Shown here in pieces: positions 44,146 through 53,731 of a DNA stretch of 64,000 nucleotides. Both the position numbers and the translations under genes were made by a program. Location of the stretch: positions 6,147 through 70,146 of the forward strand of contig JAEYGD010000367.1 in assembly GCA_023402505.1 (NCBI GenBank). Direction: 5' to 3'. The notes under the pieces are model-generated. The model worked only from the letters and a program-made list of their open reading frames with translations, was not told where the DNA came from and made no database searches. Within the stretch, counting starts at the first letter, position 1. Every line of letters starts with the position of its first letter. This stretch comes from Actinomycetes bacterium. GTDB taxonomy: Bacteria > Actinomycetota > Actinomycetes > Mycobacteriales > Micromonosporaceae.

Positions 44146-44640
44146 CGAGGCGTCCGGCACCGGCTGACGGTCGTGGGCACCGCAGCAGTGTGCGCCGTGG
44201 TCGCCGGCTATTGCTCGTATACCGCGATCGCCGAATGGGTCGCCGACGTGCCGGCAACAACGGCTCTGGCCGTGGGCATGACCCCCGATCGGCGCCCATC
44301 GGAGGCGATGATCCGTCGGCTGTTGCAGGCCATGGACCCGCAGCTACTTACCGCGGCGATCGGCGTCTGGCTCGCCGGCCGGGCCACCGCCGCAACCCCG
44401 ACGGCCGGCAGGGCCGTCGCCGTAGACGGAAAGACCCTGCGCGGCTCCCACACCACCGACACCGCCGCCCGGCACGCAACGCCGCCATCGGCGCACTACG
44501 GACCGCCGGCATCACCAACACCGCCTGCGCCAACCGGCACCACGCCCGGACAGCACCCGCCCGCAAAACTGGGGTCGACCCACCCGGCAAGGACGCGGAC
44601 CGCACCGACGACACCGAGCCCGATGAGTGACAGTGCCACC
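44146..44640 (+). pseudogene. Internally deleted ISAs1-family transposase
   Basis: The N-terminal part reads GVRHRLTVV ... SYTAIAEWVADVP ... AVAVDGKTLRGSHTTDTAARH, the associated domain and first catalytic block of ISAs1/H-repeat transposases. It then passes, after a shift of frame near 44470, straight to RNAAIGALRTAGITNTACAN, which is the C-terminal end of the same family. The roughly 200 residues between, with the rest of the DDE core, are missing, and a stop codon precedes the N-terminal part. It is a dead remnant. Confidence 0.8.
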
Positions 44641-44783
44641 GGTAGGGCTGAGCCCGGCTCGGCAACGTAGATCGGCGGCACCCCAGGTGGCTGAGCGAGT
44701 AGACGCTCAGCCCACCCGTGGGTTTTCGAGCACGAAGCCGGCCCTTTTTGCGTTTTGTCGGCAGGCCGTCGTGCCTGTGGACG

Positions 44784-46286
44784 TCACTCGCTGCGGCTCG
44801 GGCGTCCTGCGTGGCCGGGCTGCCGACGGGTCCGCTTCCGCGCGATCCCCGGTCGTCGGGGGTAGTCCGGCGGTAGGTACCGGTAGACCGAACGCAGCGA
44901 CTTGCCGATCCTCTCGGCGAGCAGTTCAGGGTCCAGGTTCGGCTCTTTGCGCAGCCAATAGGCCACTGCCTCCGCGGTTGTCTGCGGAATCTCCGAGTCC
45001 CCGTCGCCCACCTCGTCGTCGGCGTCATCGCCAGCACTGTCTTTGTCGTCCTCGCTCCCGCCTGCCGGGTTCGCGACGGCCGGTCCGTCCGGCGGCGCAG
45101 CGTGGGGCGGACCAGCGCCGCGGCTGTCGGCAAGCTGCTGATGGCCGTTGTCGTTCGGGGCCGGCTCGGGGTCTCCCTCTGGCTCCGGTTCCGGCTCCTG
45201 CCGCTCATCGCCTGGCGTGTCTGCCGCCAATGCGGTGGGCGCTGGCGAGGAGGAGGCGGGCTCAGGTGCCGGTGGCGCTTCGGCGACGTCTTCTCGTCGG
45301 AGCCAGCGACGGCGGCGACGTGCACTGTGAGCGGTCATGATTCGCTCTGGGGCGAGGTCTGCGGCCAGGATCGTGGTCAGCCCGTTGTAGTCGGCGGTGG
45401 CCGCGAGGCGGGCGGCGATCTCGTCCAGGTCGTACACCTGCACGGCGATGTCGGCGGTGGTCGAGTCCATCGTGGCTCTGATCTTGCGGTGGAGCACCTT
45501 GGCGATCGCGGCGTCGCGGCGTTGGCGGGCGATCGCGTCGCGGGCCGCGGTCAGGGACTCGTACAGGTCGAGACTGTCGGCCTTGGCGATGGACCGCGCC
45601 CGGGCGGTGACGACGGGGTGGCAGATCCAGTGGGCGAACACCTCGTAGGAGGGGGGTGCGGGTGGCAGGCCCCCGGTGGCGCGCAGCCGGTCGCGGCGCT
45701 GGTTGCCGGCGTGCATCAACCAGACGAGGTAGCCGAGGGCGGACATGCCCGCGTAGAAGCCGCCGACCAGGGGGTCGGGGTGGGCGGCCCAGTTGAAGGC
45801 CACGGCCGCGGCGGCGATCGCGGCGGACAGGAGGCGGGACACCATGGCCTGTTCGCCGAGCCGGCGTCGCACGTCGGCGTTGGCCATCACGACCACGCCG
45901 CCGAGTTCCAGCGCCGCGACGGCCGGGACCGCGACGAGCACCGGGACGCCCAGCGTTTCGACGGCGCCGGTGACTTGTCCGACGAGGGCGACCAGCAGCA
46001 CCAGGACGTAGAACGCCTGGCGCATCCAGGCGGCGCGCCGGACCGCGGTGGCCAGGTCGGCATCCAGCGCGTCGCGCGTCGTCGGGGACGAGCCATGCCG
46101 ACGCGCCGACCGGACCTGACGGCCGCTGCCCGGCGTCGTGCCGGGGGCGAGGACGGTTGCCGGCGGCGGCCACACGGCGCCGTTGCGGCCGTTGTTTGCC
46201 GGCTGCGGGACGTCGCCGCCGGGTGTGGGCTGATCGTGCCGGTTGTCGCGACCCGCTTCGGGCGCCGTCGGAGGGTGCGGCGTCAT
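44784..46286 (-). CDS. SpdB/DUF2637-like membrane protein with C-terminal HTH
   Basis: 500 residues from an ATG at 46286. A Pro-rich N-terminus is followed by four hydrophobic helices between about 85 and 190 (AFYVLVLLVALVGQVTGAVE ... AFNWAAHPDPLVGGFYAGMS), the arrangement of SpdB/DUF2637 proteins of actinobacterial conjugative elements. A soluble helical region, a long acidic low-complexity linker (EPEPEPEGDPEPA) and a small C-terminal HTH follow (LDPELLAERIGKSLRSVYRY). SpdB proteins help spread a plasmid through mycelium. Its ATG overlaps the stop of the LysM-BTAD gene upstream. Confidence 0.7.
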   Translation of the reverse strand: MTPHPPTAPEAGRDNRHDQPTPGGDVPQPANNGRNGAVWPPPATVLAPGTTPGSGRQVRSARRHGSSPTTRDALDADLATAVRRAAWMRQAFYVLVLLVALVGQVTGAVETLGVPVLVAVPAVAALELGGVVVMANADVRRRLGEQAMVSRLLSAAIAAAAVAFNWAAHPDPLVGGFYAGMSALGYLVWLMHAGNQRRDRLRATGGLPPAPPSYEVFAHWICHPVVTARARSIAKADSLDLYESLTAARDAIARQRRDAAIAKVLHRKIRATMDSTTADIAVQVYDLDEIAARLAATADYNGLTTILAADLAPERIMTAHSARRRRRWLRREDVAEAPPAPEPASSSPAPTALAADTPGDERQEPEPEPEGDPEPAPNDNGHQQLADSRGAGPPHAAPPDGPAVANPAGGSEDDKDSAGDDADDEVGDGDSEIPQTTAEAVAYWLRKEPNLDPELLAERIGKSLRSVYRYLPPDYPRRPGIARKRTRRQPGHAGRPSRSE

Positions 46287-49141
46287 GGGTGTTGCCTGCC
46301 GTCTCGGGGATCGGGCTTTCCGGTCGGGCGTTGCTGTCGCAGGCCGGTGATGAGTCGGTCGGCGAGTTTGATGGTTTCCTTGCTGGGCTCGGCGTCGATC
46401 TCGTCGAGCCGGCGGGTGAGTGTCCGGCGCAGGGTGCGGATCTGCTCGGAGTGTCCCAGTGCGGCGTGGGCGCGCATCGCTTGCTGGTAGAGGGCCTCGG
46501 CGTACGGGTCGTGGCGGATCGCGGCCTCGAGGACGGCCAGGGCTCGTGCCGGGTCGGCGGTCGCGGCGGCGAGAGCGAGGTGGGCGTCGAGGGCTTGGCG
46601 GCGGATCCCCTCGCGGTGCGCCTCGATCCATTCGTAGTCGAAGCCGTCGGCGAGTGCGCCGTCGTATGCGTCGACCGCGCGTTGCAGCGCGGCGGTCCGG
46701 TCGGCGTGGGTGGTGGCGCGCTCGGCGTCGCGCAGCGCGTCGCGCATGCGCCACAGGTCCGTGTCGAGGGCGTCTCGGTTGAGGGAGTAGCGGCGTGACG
46801 GGTGGGTGAGGTAGGTGGCGGGCCCCCCGGTGCGGGCGAGGGCCTTGCGCAGGGCGGACACGTAGGTGTGCAGGCGGTGCGGCGCCTTCGCCGCTGGGGC
46901 GTCGGGGAGCAGGTCGTCGAGGATGTCGTCCTGTGCGGCGTCGCCGTCGTGGACGACGAGGTAGACCAGCAGTTCGAGGGCTTTCGCCCGCAGCGGCAGG
47001 GTCGTGTCCATGTCCAGGATGCGGGCGCCGCCGAGGACCCGCACCGCGACGCGTCCGCCGGGAGGAGCCGACTGGTTGTTGCCCGCCTGCGGTTCTTCGA
47101 CGGCCGGATCGCGCGAGTGTGAGACGACGAGAGCGGAGTCCGCGGGGGTCGGCTCGTCGTCGGGCAGCGGCGTGTCCGGCTCGCCGTCTTCGGCGTGGTC
47201 GACCTCGTCAACAGCGACAGTGCCGGCTGGGGTCGGTTGTGGGTCCTGGCCGGTGGCAGGGCGGGGGGTTTCGGTCGGTGCGGGGGGCCGGTGCTCGCCG
47301 GTGTGCGCTTCGGCGAGTGTGGTGAGCACACCGATCGTCTCGGCGGGGGTGAGGACGCTCAGGCGGCCGATGTCGGCGGGGTGCGTCCCGTGGCGGGTTT
47401 CCCCTGCGGCGGGGGCGGTGGTGCCGTCGGTGTCGACGACGACGGCGTTCCCGTCTGGCCAGGCGCCGAGCAGGATGCCGTGGATGTCGAGGCGCTGTCC
47501 CTGGGCGAGCAGCGTGGCGACGCGGGCGCGCTCGTGCGCGGCGGTGGCATCGGCGATGAGCACCATCGGCGGCAGGGGCTCGGCCGTCGGGTCGGCGTCC
47601 CGCACGCCGGCGACGGTGTCGACCTCGTAGTCGAAGCACACCCGGGTGCGACGCAGCGTCTCGTCCTCGAGCATCGCGAGGGCGTCGGTGAGCCCGCCGG
47701 TGACGGTCAGCCGCGGCGTGTCCGGCACGCCTACCGCGGCAGCACCCAGCAGCGCCACCAGGGCGCCCGAGGGGATGACGACCCGGCTGCGCCCGTTCGG
47801 CTCGTCCAGGCCGCCGGAGGCGAGGGCGGACACCAGAAAGCCTCGTGCTGCCGCTTCGGCGCCCGGTCCGGTCAACCCCAGTCCGAAGGGTGGCCACACC
47901 GCGATCAGAGGGCTGGCCAGCGCGGGCGTGACTGGCGCTGGCACCTGCGTGGCCACGATGTCGGACTCGTCGTCAGGTGCTGCGGTGCCGCTGGCGGCCT
48001 GGTCCCGTACGGGCAGGAGCGCGGCTTCGTGGGGGTCCTGGCGGCCGGCGGCGCCGCGCAGGCCACGGTGGATGCGTCCTACGACGCGGGGCATCGGGGC
48101 CATGGCCGGGTCGTCGAGGCAGGGCAGGGCCGAGGGCGCGCGGGGCACGTAGCGGCGCCGCCGGTGAGCCCAGACCAACGCGACCGCGGCGGCGATGGCG
48201 CAGGCCAGGCCCTCGTCGACCCAGCTGCCGCCCGGTAACCCCACGCCGCGGGAGGCATCCTCGCTCGGGCGATGGGCGTCGGCATCGGCCTGACCGGCGG
48301 ACTGCTGCGCAGGCCTGCTCGGCGCGGTCGGGCTGTCGACGCCGGCTGCGGATTCCGGGTCGGTCGCCCCCGGGGTGGGTGCTGCGGCCGGACGCGTCGG
48401 CGTCGTCTGCCCGCCCGGCCCGGTGTCGCCGCCCGGCGCGGTGTCGGTGGGCGGGCGGGGCGTGGACGGTGCGGTGACGGCGGGGTCGGTGGGCAGGTGG
48501 AGGGTCCAGCCGGGGTAGATCAGGTCCGGGTCGCGCAGGGTGCCGCCGACGCGGGGGAAGCGGGCGCCGCGGTTGAGGGCGTAGATCTCCGGCCACCGGT
48601 CGGCGTCGCCGAGGGTCCGCTCGGCGATCCGGCACAGGCTGTCCCCGCGGCGCACGGTGTAGGTAGATGCCGCGGGCGCGGCCGGTCGAGCGTCCTGGGC
48701 CTCTCGGGATGCTGCCGCCGGGGTGGGGGTGGCTGTTTCGTCTTTCGTGATCAGGTCGTCGCCTGTGGTGGTGACCGGGGCGGCGTGGGCGGTGGCGCCT
48801 GTGGCGGTGGTGACGGCGGTTGCGCCGAGCAACGCCGCCGTGAGGCTCTGGATCGGGCCGGGAAGGCGAAGCGCGACCGACCAGCGCCACCGGCGTGCCA
48901 GTGCGCGGTAGACGTGGGTGAGGGCGGAGGTGACCAGCAGCAGCCACAGCGCCGCCGCCGCGGCGACGGCGAGGGCGGTGACGAAACCGACGCCCATCGG
49001 TTGAGCGATCCACCGGCGGACGGCGTCCGGTGCGGGCAGCGCCGGCGCCCAGGCGCCGGTGGCCGCGAGAACGGCGGGGACGGCGGCCGTGGACGAGACG
49101 CTCGTGGCGATTGCCAACACGCGTGCGGTTCGGGACGTCAA
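46283..49141 (-). CDS. Membrane protein with LysM and SARP-type BTAD domains
   Basis: 952 residues from a TTG at 49141 with GGGAGG 6 bp upstream; a GTG at 49267 in frame would add 42 residues. Two N-terminal helices (about 8-30 and 52-75), a further hydrophobic segment (95-120), a LysM domain at 161-217 (YTVRRGDSLCRIAERTLGDA), a Pro-rich region and another helix near 305-325 are followed by a large middle domain and a C-terminal SARP-like module: a winged helix (VRVLGGARILDMDTTLPLRA ... RLHTYVSALRKAL) plus a BTAD TPR-like domain to the end. A wall-binding motif and a transcription-activator module in one membrane protein is unusual, suggesting a one-component wall-to-DNA sensor. Confidence 0.8.
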   Translation of the reverse strand: MTSRTARVLAIATSVSSTAAVPAVLAATGAWAPALPAPDAVRRWIAQPMGVGFVTALAVAAAAALWLLLVTSALTHVYRALARRWRWSVALRLPGPIQSLTAALLGATAVTTATGATAHAAPVTTTGDDLITKDETATPTPAAASREAQDARPAAPAASTYTVRRGDSLCRIAERTLGDADRWPEIYALNRGARFPRVGGTLRDPDLIYPGWTLHLPTDPAVTAPSTPRPPTDTAPGGDTGPGGQTTPTRPAAAPTPGATDPESAAGVDSPTAPSRPAQQSAGQADADAHRPSEDASRGVGLPGGSWVDEGLACAIAAAVALVWAHRRRRYVPRAPSALPCLDDPAMAPMPRVVGRIHRGLRGAAGRQDPHEAALLPVRDQAASGTAAPDDESDIVATQVPAPVTPALASPLIAVWPPFGLGLTGPGAEAAARGFLVSALASGGLDEPNGRSRVVIPSGALVALLGAAAVGVPDTPRLTVTGGLTDALAMLEDETLRRTRVCFDYEVDTVAGVRDADPTAEPLPPMVLIADATAAHERARVATLLAQGQRLDIHGILLGAWPDGNAVVVDTDGTTAPAAGETRHGTHPADIGRLSVLTPAETIGVLTTLAEAHTGEHRPPAPTETPRPATGQDPQPTPAGTVAVDEVDHAEDGEPDTPLPDDEPTPADSALVVSHSRDPAVEEPQAGNNQSAPPGGRVAVRVLGGARILDMDTTLPLRAKALELLVYLVVHDGDAAQDDILDDLLPDAPAAKAPHRLHTYVSALRKALARTGGPATYLTHPSRRYSLNRDALDTDLWRMRDALRDAERATTHADRTAALQRAVDAYDGALADGFDYEWIEAHREGIRRQALDAHLALAAATADPARALAVLEAAIRHDPYAEALYQQAMRAHAALGHSEQIRTLRRTLTRRLDEIDAEPSKETIKLADRLITGLRQQRPTGKPDPRDGRQHP

Positions 49142-49432
49142 CCTGGCCTCCCTCGATCGTCCGGTCCGCAACGCGTGCGCGGCGCGGACGGGCGGCGGTG
49201 GACAGTGCCGTGACGCTATGACCGCCGGCGCGGTCGCGGGGCGAGATGCGGCCTGACAGCACCTCACACGACCTCACACGACCTCACACCCCCAGGTCAG
49301 TGCCATGACGGGTGTCGGCAGAGGAGCGGGCGGTCGACGGAGGTGTCGGGGGAGACCCATGCCGCAGGGGAGACGAGCCGTCGCTGGACAGAAGCGGCGA
49401 CGACGGCGCCCGTAGCCGCCGCCGACCGGTCG
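49142..49432. promoter_or_regulatory. Promoter region between the two BTAD genes
   Basis: A 290-bp gap in the leftward cluster holding the tandem repeat above. No gene seen on either strand. It probably contains a separate promoter for the LysM-BTAD/SpdB gene pair. Confidence 0.5.
49261..49298. repeat. Tandem 10-bp repeat, operator-like
   Basis: ACCTCACACG is repeated three times head to tail (49261-49270, 49271-49280 and 49281-49290, the last ending in C), followed by CCCAGGTCAG. Half-site CTCACA plus AGGTCA also occurs at 4507, 12547 and 12702. SARP-type activators bind short direct repeats, and this array lies 120 bp upstream of a gene encoding one. Confidence 0.72.
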
Positions 49433-51505
49433 CTATCGGCGGGAGGCGGGGGCGTCGCGCATATTCGTGGCGGTCGTGGCCGCGTCTGCGTCCGGGCGCA
49501 GGCCTGCCTGCGTGAGGCGGCGGGCGTAGCCGTCGCGCAGCTCGTGGGCCGCGTCGTGCTCGCCGAGCGCGACGAGGGTGTTCACCGCGCGGGTGGTCAA
49601 CTCGGCGTTGTAGGGGTCGACGCGGATCGCGGCCTGCAGCAGCGCGATGGCGCGGTGGGGGTCGGGGGTGGTGTCGGCGAGGGCCACATAGGCGTCGATC
49701 ACGTGCCGGCGGATGGCTTCGCGGACAGGGCCGAGCCAGGGCCAGGCGCGCCCGGCGGCGAGGTCGTCAGGGTAGGCGTCGATCACGGCCTGCCAGGCGA
49801 TGGTGGTGTTGGTGACGGCGGTGGCCGCGTGTCGAACCGCGTCGTAAAGGCGCCACAGGTCGACGTCGATGTGGGTGGGGTTGAGGCGGTAGCGGTCGTC
49901 GGCGTGGTCGATGACGTTCAGCCCGGACGCGGTTCGGATGACGCCGCGGAGTTCGCTGAGGGTGGTGTACAGCCGGCTGGTGAGGGACTGCCGGGGGACG
50001 CCGGGCCACATGGCGTCGATCAACGGCCGGGTCTCTGCGCCGTCGGGGTGGGCGGCCAGATACACGAGGACCTGCAGGGCGGCGGTACGCCGGACGGTCA
50101 CGGCTCGCCCGTCGACGAGCAGAGCCGGCTCGCCCAGCACGCGCAGTTCCAGCCGTCGGCCGGCAGCGGCGGACCGTGCGCGAGGGCTGCGGCGGGACGG
50201 CTGCCGGGGTACTCGCCAACCCGATGTCGCCTGGTCGATCGAGGTGACCGGCGTGGCGTCGGGCGGTGTCGGTTCGGGGTGGGCGATCACAGTGAGCAGG
50301 TCGGTGGCGGCGATCCGGTCGAGGACGCACCATCGTGGCCCGGACCAGTCGGGGCGGCGCGGGTCGTGCAGGTGGCCCCCTGGATCGGCCTGCCATGTCG
50401 GCCCGGCAGGCCAGCGGCCCAGCAGGACAACCACGCCGCCGCCCGGCGCCACCGCATCCGCCAGGGCCGCCACGTCGCGCCGGTCGCCGTCGTCGATGAG
50501 CAGAACCACTGTCGGGCCACCACCGGCGACGGCCGGACCGGCCGGGCGCGGGCCGGAGTCGTCACGCGCCCGGACCGACCGGCCGGCGGATTCCGCAATC
50601 CGCGTTGCTTCGTCGATGGTGTCCACGACGGTCAGCTGCGGCAGGCGCCGCCCAAGGGTCTCCGCGTGGGGGCCGAGGAGTCTGGTCAGGGCTGCCCTCG
50701 TGGTGACCAGTGACACCGCCGGCTGACGTTGCCCGGCCAGCAGCACGGTGACCAGAAGGCCCCGTCCGACGGCCAGAGCGCCCGGCCCGGTGATCCCCAC
50801 ACCGGTGGCCGGGAGGACGTCCCTGAGGGCGGGTATGCCCGCCGGGGAGGCCGGAGCAGCAACCGGGGCGGGCGCGTCGGCGAGGGCGGCCTGCACGGCG
50901 GCGACAGTCGGGGGCAGCGGGGCCAGATCGGGATCCTCGCGCGCGGACTGTCGGGGCGGGTGAGGCCGGTAGGCGCGGCGGCGGCGCAGCCATACCAGGG
51001 CCGCGGCGGCGGCGACGTGCTCGGCGACGTCACGGGGCAGCCATCCCGCCGGGACGGTGATCCCGTCGTCCGCCGACACACCTGCGTCACGGGTCGTGGG
51101 GTCGTCGAGGGTTCCCGCCGTCGCCGGCTGCGGTGGTTGTGGCGGCGCCGCGGCGACCGCGTTGGTCGTGACGCCGAGGACGGCGGCGCCCGCCATCCCG
51201 CTGGCGGTCGCCTGCAGCGGTGTGGGCAGCGGCAGGCGCCGCAACCAGCGTGCCGTGGCGCGGACGCGGGTGAGGACCCGGACCGTGACCGTGTAGGCGA
51301 GCACCAGCCACAGCAGCCAGGCCGCGACGGTCAGCGCGGCGGTGAGGGTCTGCTCGGTCAGCGGCTGCCGCACCCACTCCCGCATCTGCTCCCCGGACGG
51401 CCGCCCACCCATCGGCGGGCCGACCAGGGACAGCAGCACCAGTGGCGGCCCGGCCAGGAGCGCGAGGACGACCAGCAGCGACATCAGCTGCCTCGGCCAC
51501 CGCAC
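49433..51505 (-). CDS. Membrane protein with SARP-type BTAD domain
   Basis: 690 residues from a GTG at 51505, 2 bp after the upstream stop, with GGAGG in that gene's end. Two N-terminal helices (about 8-30 and 52-75) and a third hydrophobic segment (around 180-195) are followed by a middle domain (GVGITGPGALAVGRGLLVTV ... VVLLIDDGDRRDVAALADA) and a C-terminal winged helix plus BTAD (ELRVLGEPALLVDGRAVTVR ... LLQAAIRVDPYNAELTTRAV). The architecture parallels the LysM-BTAD protein but lacks LysM, so the two are paralogues and may form a membrane-bound pair. Confidence 0.8.
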   Translation of the reverse strand: MRWPRQLMSLLVVLALLAGPPLVLLSLVGPPMGGRPSGEQMREWVRQPLTEQTLTAALTVAAWLLWLVLAYTVTVRVLTRVRATARWLRRLPLPTPLQATASGMAGAAVLGVTTNAVAAAPPQPPQPATAGTLDDPTTRDAGVSADDGITVPAGWLPRDVAEHVAAAAALVWLRRRRAYRPHPPRQSAREDPDLAPLPPTVAAVQAALADAPAPVAAPASPAGIPALRDVLPATGVGITGPGALAVGRGLLVTVLLAGQRQPAVSLVTTRAALTRLLGPHAETLGRRLPQLTVVDTIDEATRIAESAGRSVRARDDSGPRPAGPAVAGGGPTVVLLIDDGDRRDVAALADAVAPGGGVVVLLGRWPAGPTWQADPGGHLHDPRRPDWSGPRWCVLDRIAATDLLTVIAHPEPTPPDATPVTSIDQATSGWRVPRQPSRRSPRARSAAAGRRLELRVLGEPALLVDGRAVTVRRTAALQVLVYLAAHPDGAETRPLIDAMWPGVPRQSLTSRLYTTLSELRGVIRTASGLNVIDHADDRYRLNPTHIDVDLWRLYDAVRHAATAVTNTTIAWQAVIDAYPDDLAAGRAWPWLGPVREAIRRHVIDAYVALADTTPDPHRAIALLQAAIRVDPYNAELTTRAVNTLVALGEHDAAHELRDGYARRLTQAGLRPDADAATTATNMRDAPASRR

Positions 51506-51507
51506 TC

Positions 51508-53418
51508 CTACCCACCTCCACCCGGCGGCATGCCGGCCGGCAGCATCACCGAGGTCTGTCCGGCGGGCGTGGGTGGAGCGGGGCGGATGACGCGGGTCCA
51601 CAACCGGGACGCCCACCACACCGCGACAGCGACGGCGTAGGTGACGCCGAGGATGCCGGCGGCCTGGTCATTGACGATCGCCGCGGTGATCACCGCAAGG
51701 GGAGCGGCGAGGATGAGACGGAACACCAGCGGCGTGACCAACGCCATGACCACCCCGACACCCAGCAGCAGCCCACCGAGCCGACCCGCGATGTCGATCC
51801 ACAGCACCATGTCAGGCCACCGTTCGGCGGTCAGCGAGTACTGGACCAACCCCATGCCGATCGCGGCCGTCACGACCGAGCCGGTCGGGGCGGCCAGCAG
51901 CGCCGACCAGCCGCCGTGCGGGACCCGCCACTGCCGGGCGGCCACCACCGCCATCGCCACCGCCATCACGGCGATCGGGCTGATCGGCCACAACGCCCAA
52001 CTCAGAAACCGGCCCACCGGCTGGCCGAAATACTGGCTGTACACCACCGCGTACAGGCCGGCGATCGCCGTGCCGAGGGACACCGCCGCGAGGATGCCGA
52101 CGCTGACCTTCCCACCCTCGGTGCGCATGTTCGGGGTGGGGCTGCGGGCCGCGATCAGCGAGCCGAGCACAGTGCCGGCCGCGAGGCACGCCATCAGCGC
52201 CATCACGGCGGCCATCGCGAACTCGCCCCAGTTCAGGTCCACCCAGTAGTGCACGTTGAGCGTGTTGTGCCGCTCCGCGGTCAGCAGGCACTGCCACGAC
52301 AGCGCCAACGAGGCGAAACCCGGCACCGCGATCGCGACGGCCCGCCGCACCGGCGGCACCGGCACCTCCACCCGATCCTCGGCGCCTAGGTCGACCGCAC
52401 CGGCGTCCGCAGCGCCCAGAGCAGCCGCGAACCGAGGCTCGGCAACGATCGTGGGACTGACACCCACGTGCTCGACGACCAGCACGCCCAACTGAGGCAG
52501 GTGTGCGCCGCCGCCGACGCAGTAGACACCAGCAATGTCGGCGGCCGTCAGCTCCGCGGCGGCGATCGCCTCCTGGATCAGCTGCGCGACCCGCTCCAGG
52601 ACGGGGCGGGCGACCTCGTCGAGCATCCCGCTGTTCGCGACGACCGGCGCCTGGCCGGCCAGCGGCACCGTGACGACCGGATGGGCGGTCAAGGACTCCT
52701 TCGCGGTACGAACGCTCTCCGCCACCACCCACCGCTCCGCCTCATCGCCGGGCATCCCCTCACCGCCGGTGAAAGCGACGGCCAAGGCTTGGTCGATGGC
52801 CTGGCCGCCGGCCCTCGAGTCGTCGAGGGTCGCCAGCACCTCGAAACCCGCCGGCCCTCGGCGCAGCACCGTCACCTCGGCGCCCGCGCCCACGTCGACA
52901 ACGACGATGAACGCCCCGACCGGTAGCTGCAGACCGGTGGCCAGCAGGCGCCCGGCGACCGCCACCGGGGCCTCCACCAGACGCGGCTGCGGCAACCCCG
53001 CCCGGTGAGCGACCTGCCGCATCCAGGTACGCCGCCTCGGCCCCCAGCCCGCCGGCACCACCACCCGCACATCCCGCACTGGGCCACCGGCCACCCGCTG
53101 CGCCTCGACCGCGGCCCTGCGCAGCGGCGCCGCCGCCAACTCCAGCGCCTCCACCGCGACGCCCTCAACGGTGAGATCGTCATCGGCCGGACGGCGAGGA
53201 CTCGGCACGAGCCGGGTCGGCTCCCTCGCGGCAGCCTGGCGCGCCTGCTGCCCCGTCCACACCTCACCATCAGCGGCCACATAGACAGCACTGGGCAACT
53301 CCACCAGGCCGTCGAACGACAACGGGACCGAGCTGCCATCAGGCCAAGCGAGGACCGCCTTGGTGGTGGCCGTGCCGCAATCAATCGACAGCCGCGCCTC
53401 CCCCGCCCGCATACGCAT
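51508..53418 (-). CDS. Hsp70/actin-fold ATPase fused to a polytopic membrane domain
   Basis: 636 residues from an ATG at 53418. Residues 8-340 have the Hsp70 nucleotide-binding fold: phosphate-1 motif LSIDCGTATTKAVLAW, phosphate-2 VVVDVGAGAEVTVLRR, adenosine motif VYCVGGGAHLPQL. No peptide-binding domain follows; instead residues 350-615 form about eight hydrophobic helices, ending in a short Pro/Gly tail. It heads the leftward cluster and is followed 2 bp later by a BTAD gene. An ATP-binding actin-like domain on a membrane base next to membrane activators suggests a signalling or secretion module; nothing known to me defines it. Confidence 0.8.
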   Translation of the reverse strand: MRMRAGEARLSIDCGTATTKAVLAWPDGSSVPLSFDGLVELPSAVYVAADGEVWTGQQARQAAAREPTRLVPSPRRPADDDLTVEGVAVEALELAAAPLRRAAVEAQRVAGGPVRDVRVVVPAGWGPRRRTWMRQVAHRAGLPQPRLVEAPVAVAGRLLATGLQLPVGAFIVVVDVGAGAEVTVLRRGPAGFEVLATLDDSRAGGQAIDQALAVAFTGGEGMPGDEAERWVVAESVRTAKESLTAHPVVTVPLAGQAPVVANSGMLDEVARPVLERVAQLIQEAIAAAELTAADIAGVYCVGGGAHLPQLGVLVVEHVGVSPTIVAEPRFAAALGAADAGAVDLGAEDRVEVPVPPVRRAVAIAVPGFASLALSWQCLLTAERHNTLNVHYWVDLNWGEFAMAAVMALMACLAAGTVLGSLIAARSPTPNMRTEGGKVSVGILAAVSLGTAIAGLYAVVYSQYFGQPVGRFLSWALWPISPIAVMAVAMAVVAARQWRVPHGGWSALLAAPTGSVVTAAIGMGLVQYSLTAERWPDMVLWIDIAGRLGGLLLGVGVVMALVTPLVFRLILAAPLAVITAAIVNDQAAGILGVTYAVAVAVWWASRLWTRVIRPAPPTPAGQTSVMLPAGMPPGGGG

Positions 53419-53731
53419 AGTCAAACATGAGGATCACACTCACGTCACCCACCGATCACTCACGGAGAGTAGAGACCGCGGGCCGAAAGCCAGATGAGCC
53501 AGTCCGAAGTCGCGCCCCTGGCACCGTGCTGCAGGTCTATGTGTGGGCGGGCGTGGGAAGCGGTGCCCGGCCTCGGGGGAAGCTCGGTGGCGACTGAACC
53601 GAGCCATGCGACGCGACGAGGACCCCTGCACTCGTGGCAGCCCTGCCCAGAGCATGCAACCCCCGCCGGGCTCCACCACGAGCCGCCCGCACGATAAGCG
53701 GACAGTCGCTGATGTCCGCCGCGGGAACCTA
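53419..53731. other. Intergenic region at the head of the Hsp70 cluster
   Basis: About 310 bp between the leftward cluster and the IS630-type element; it should hold the cluster's promoter. No gene or notable repeat recognised. Confidence 0.4.

Noticed and set aside
49343..50713. Long rightward open frame (456 codons) and similar frames up to 52926
   Set aside because: Antisense to the BTAD and Hsp70-like genes, whose domain content is clear; the peptides are low-complexity Gly/Arg/Val typical of high-GC shadows.
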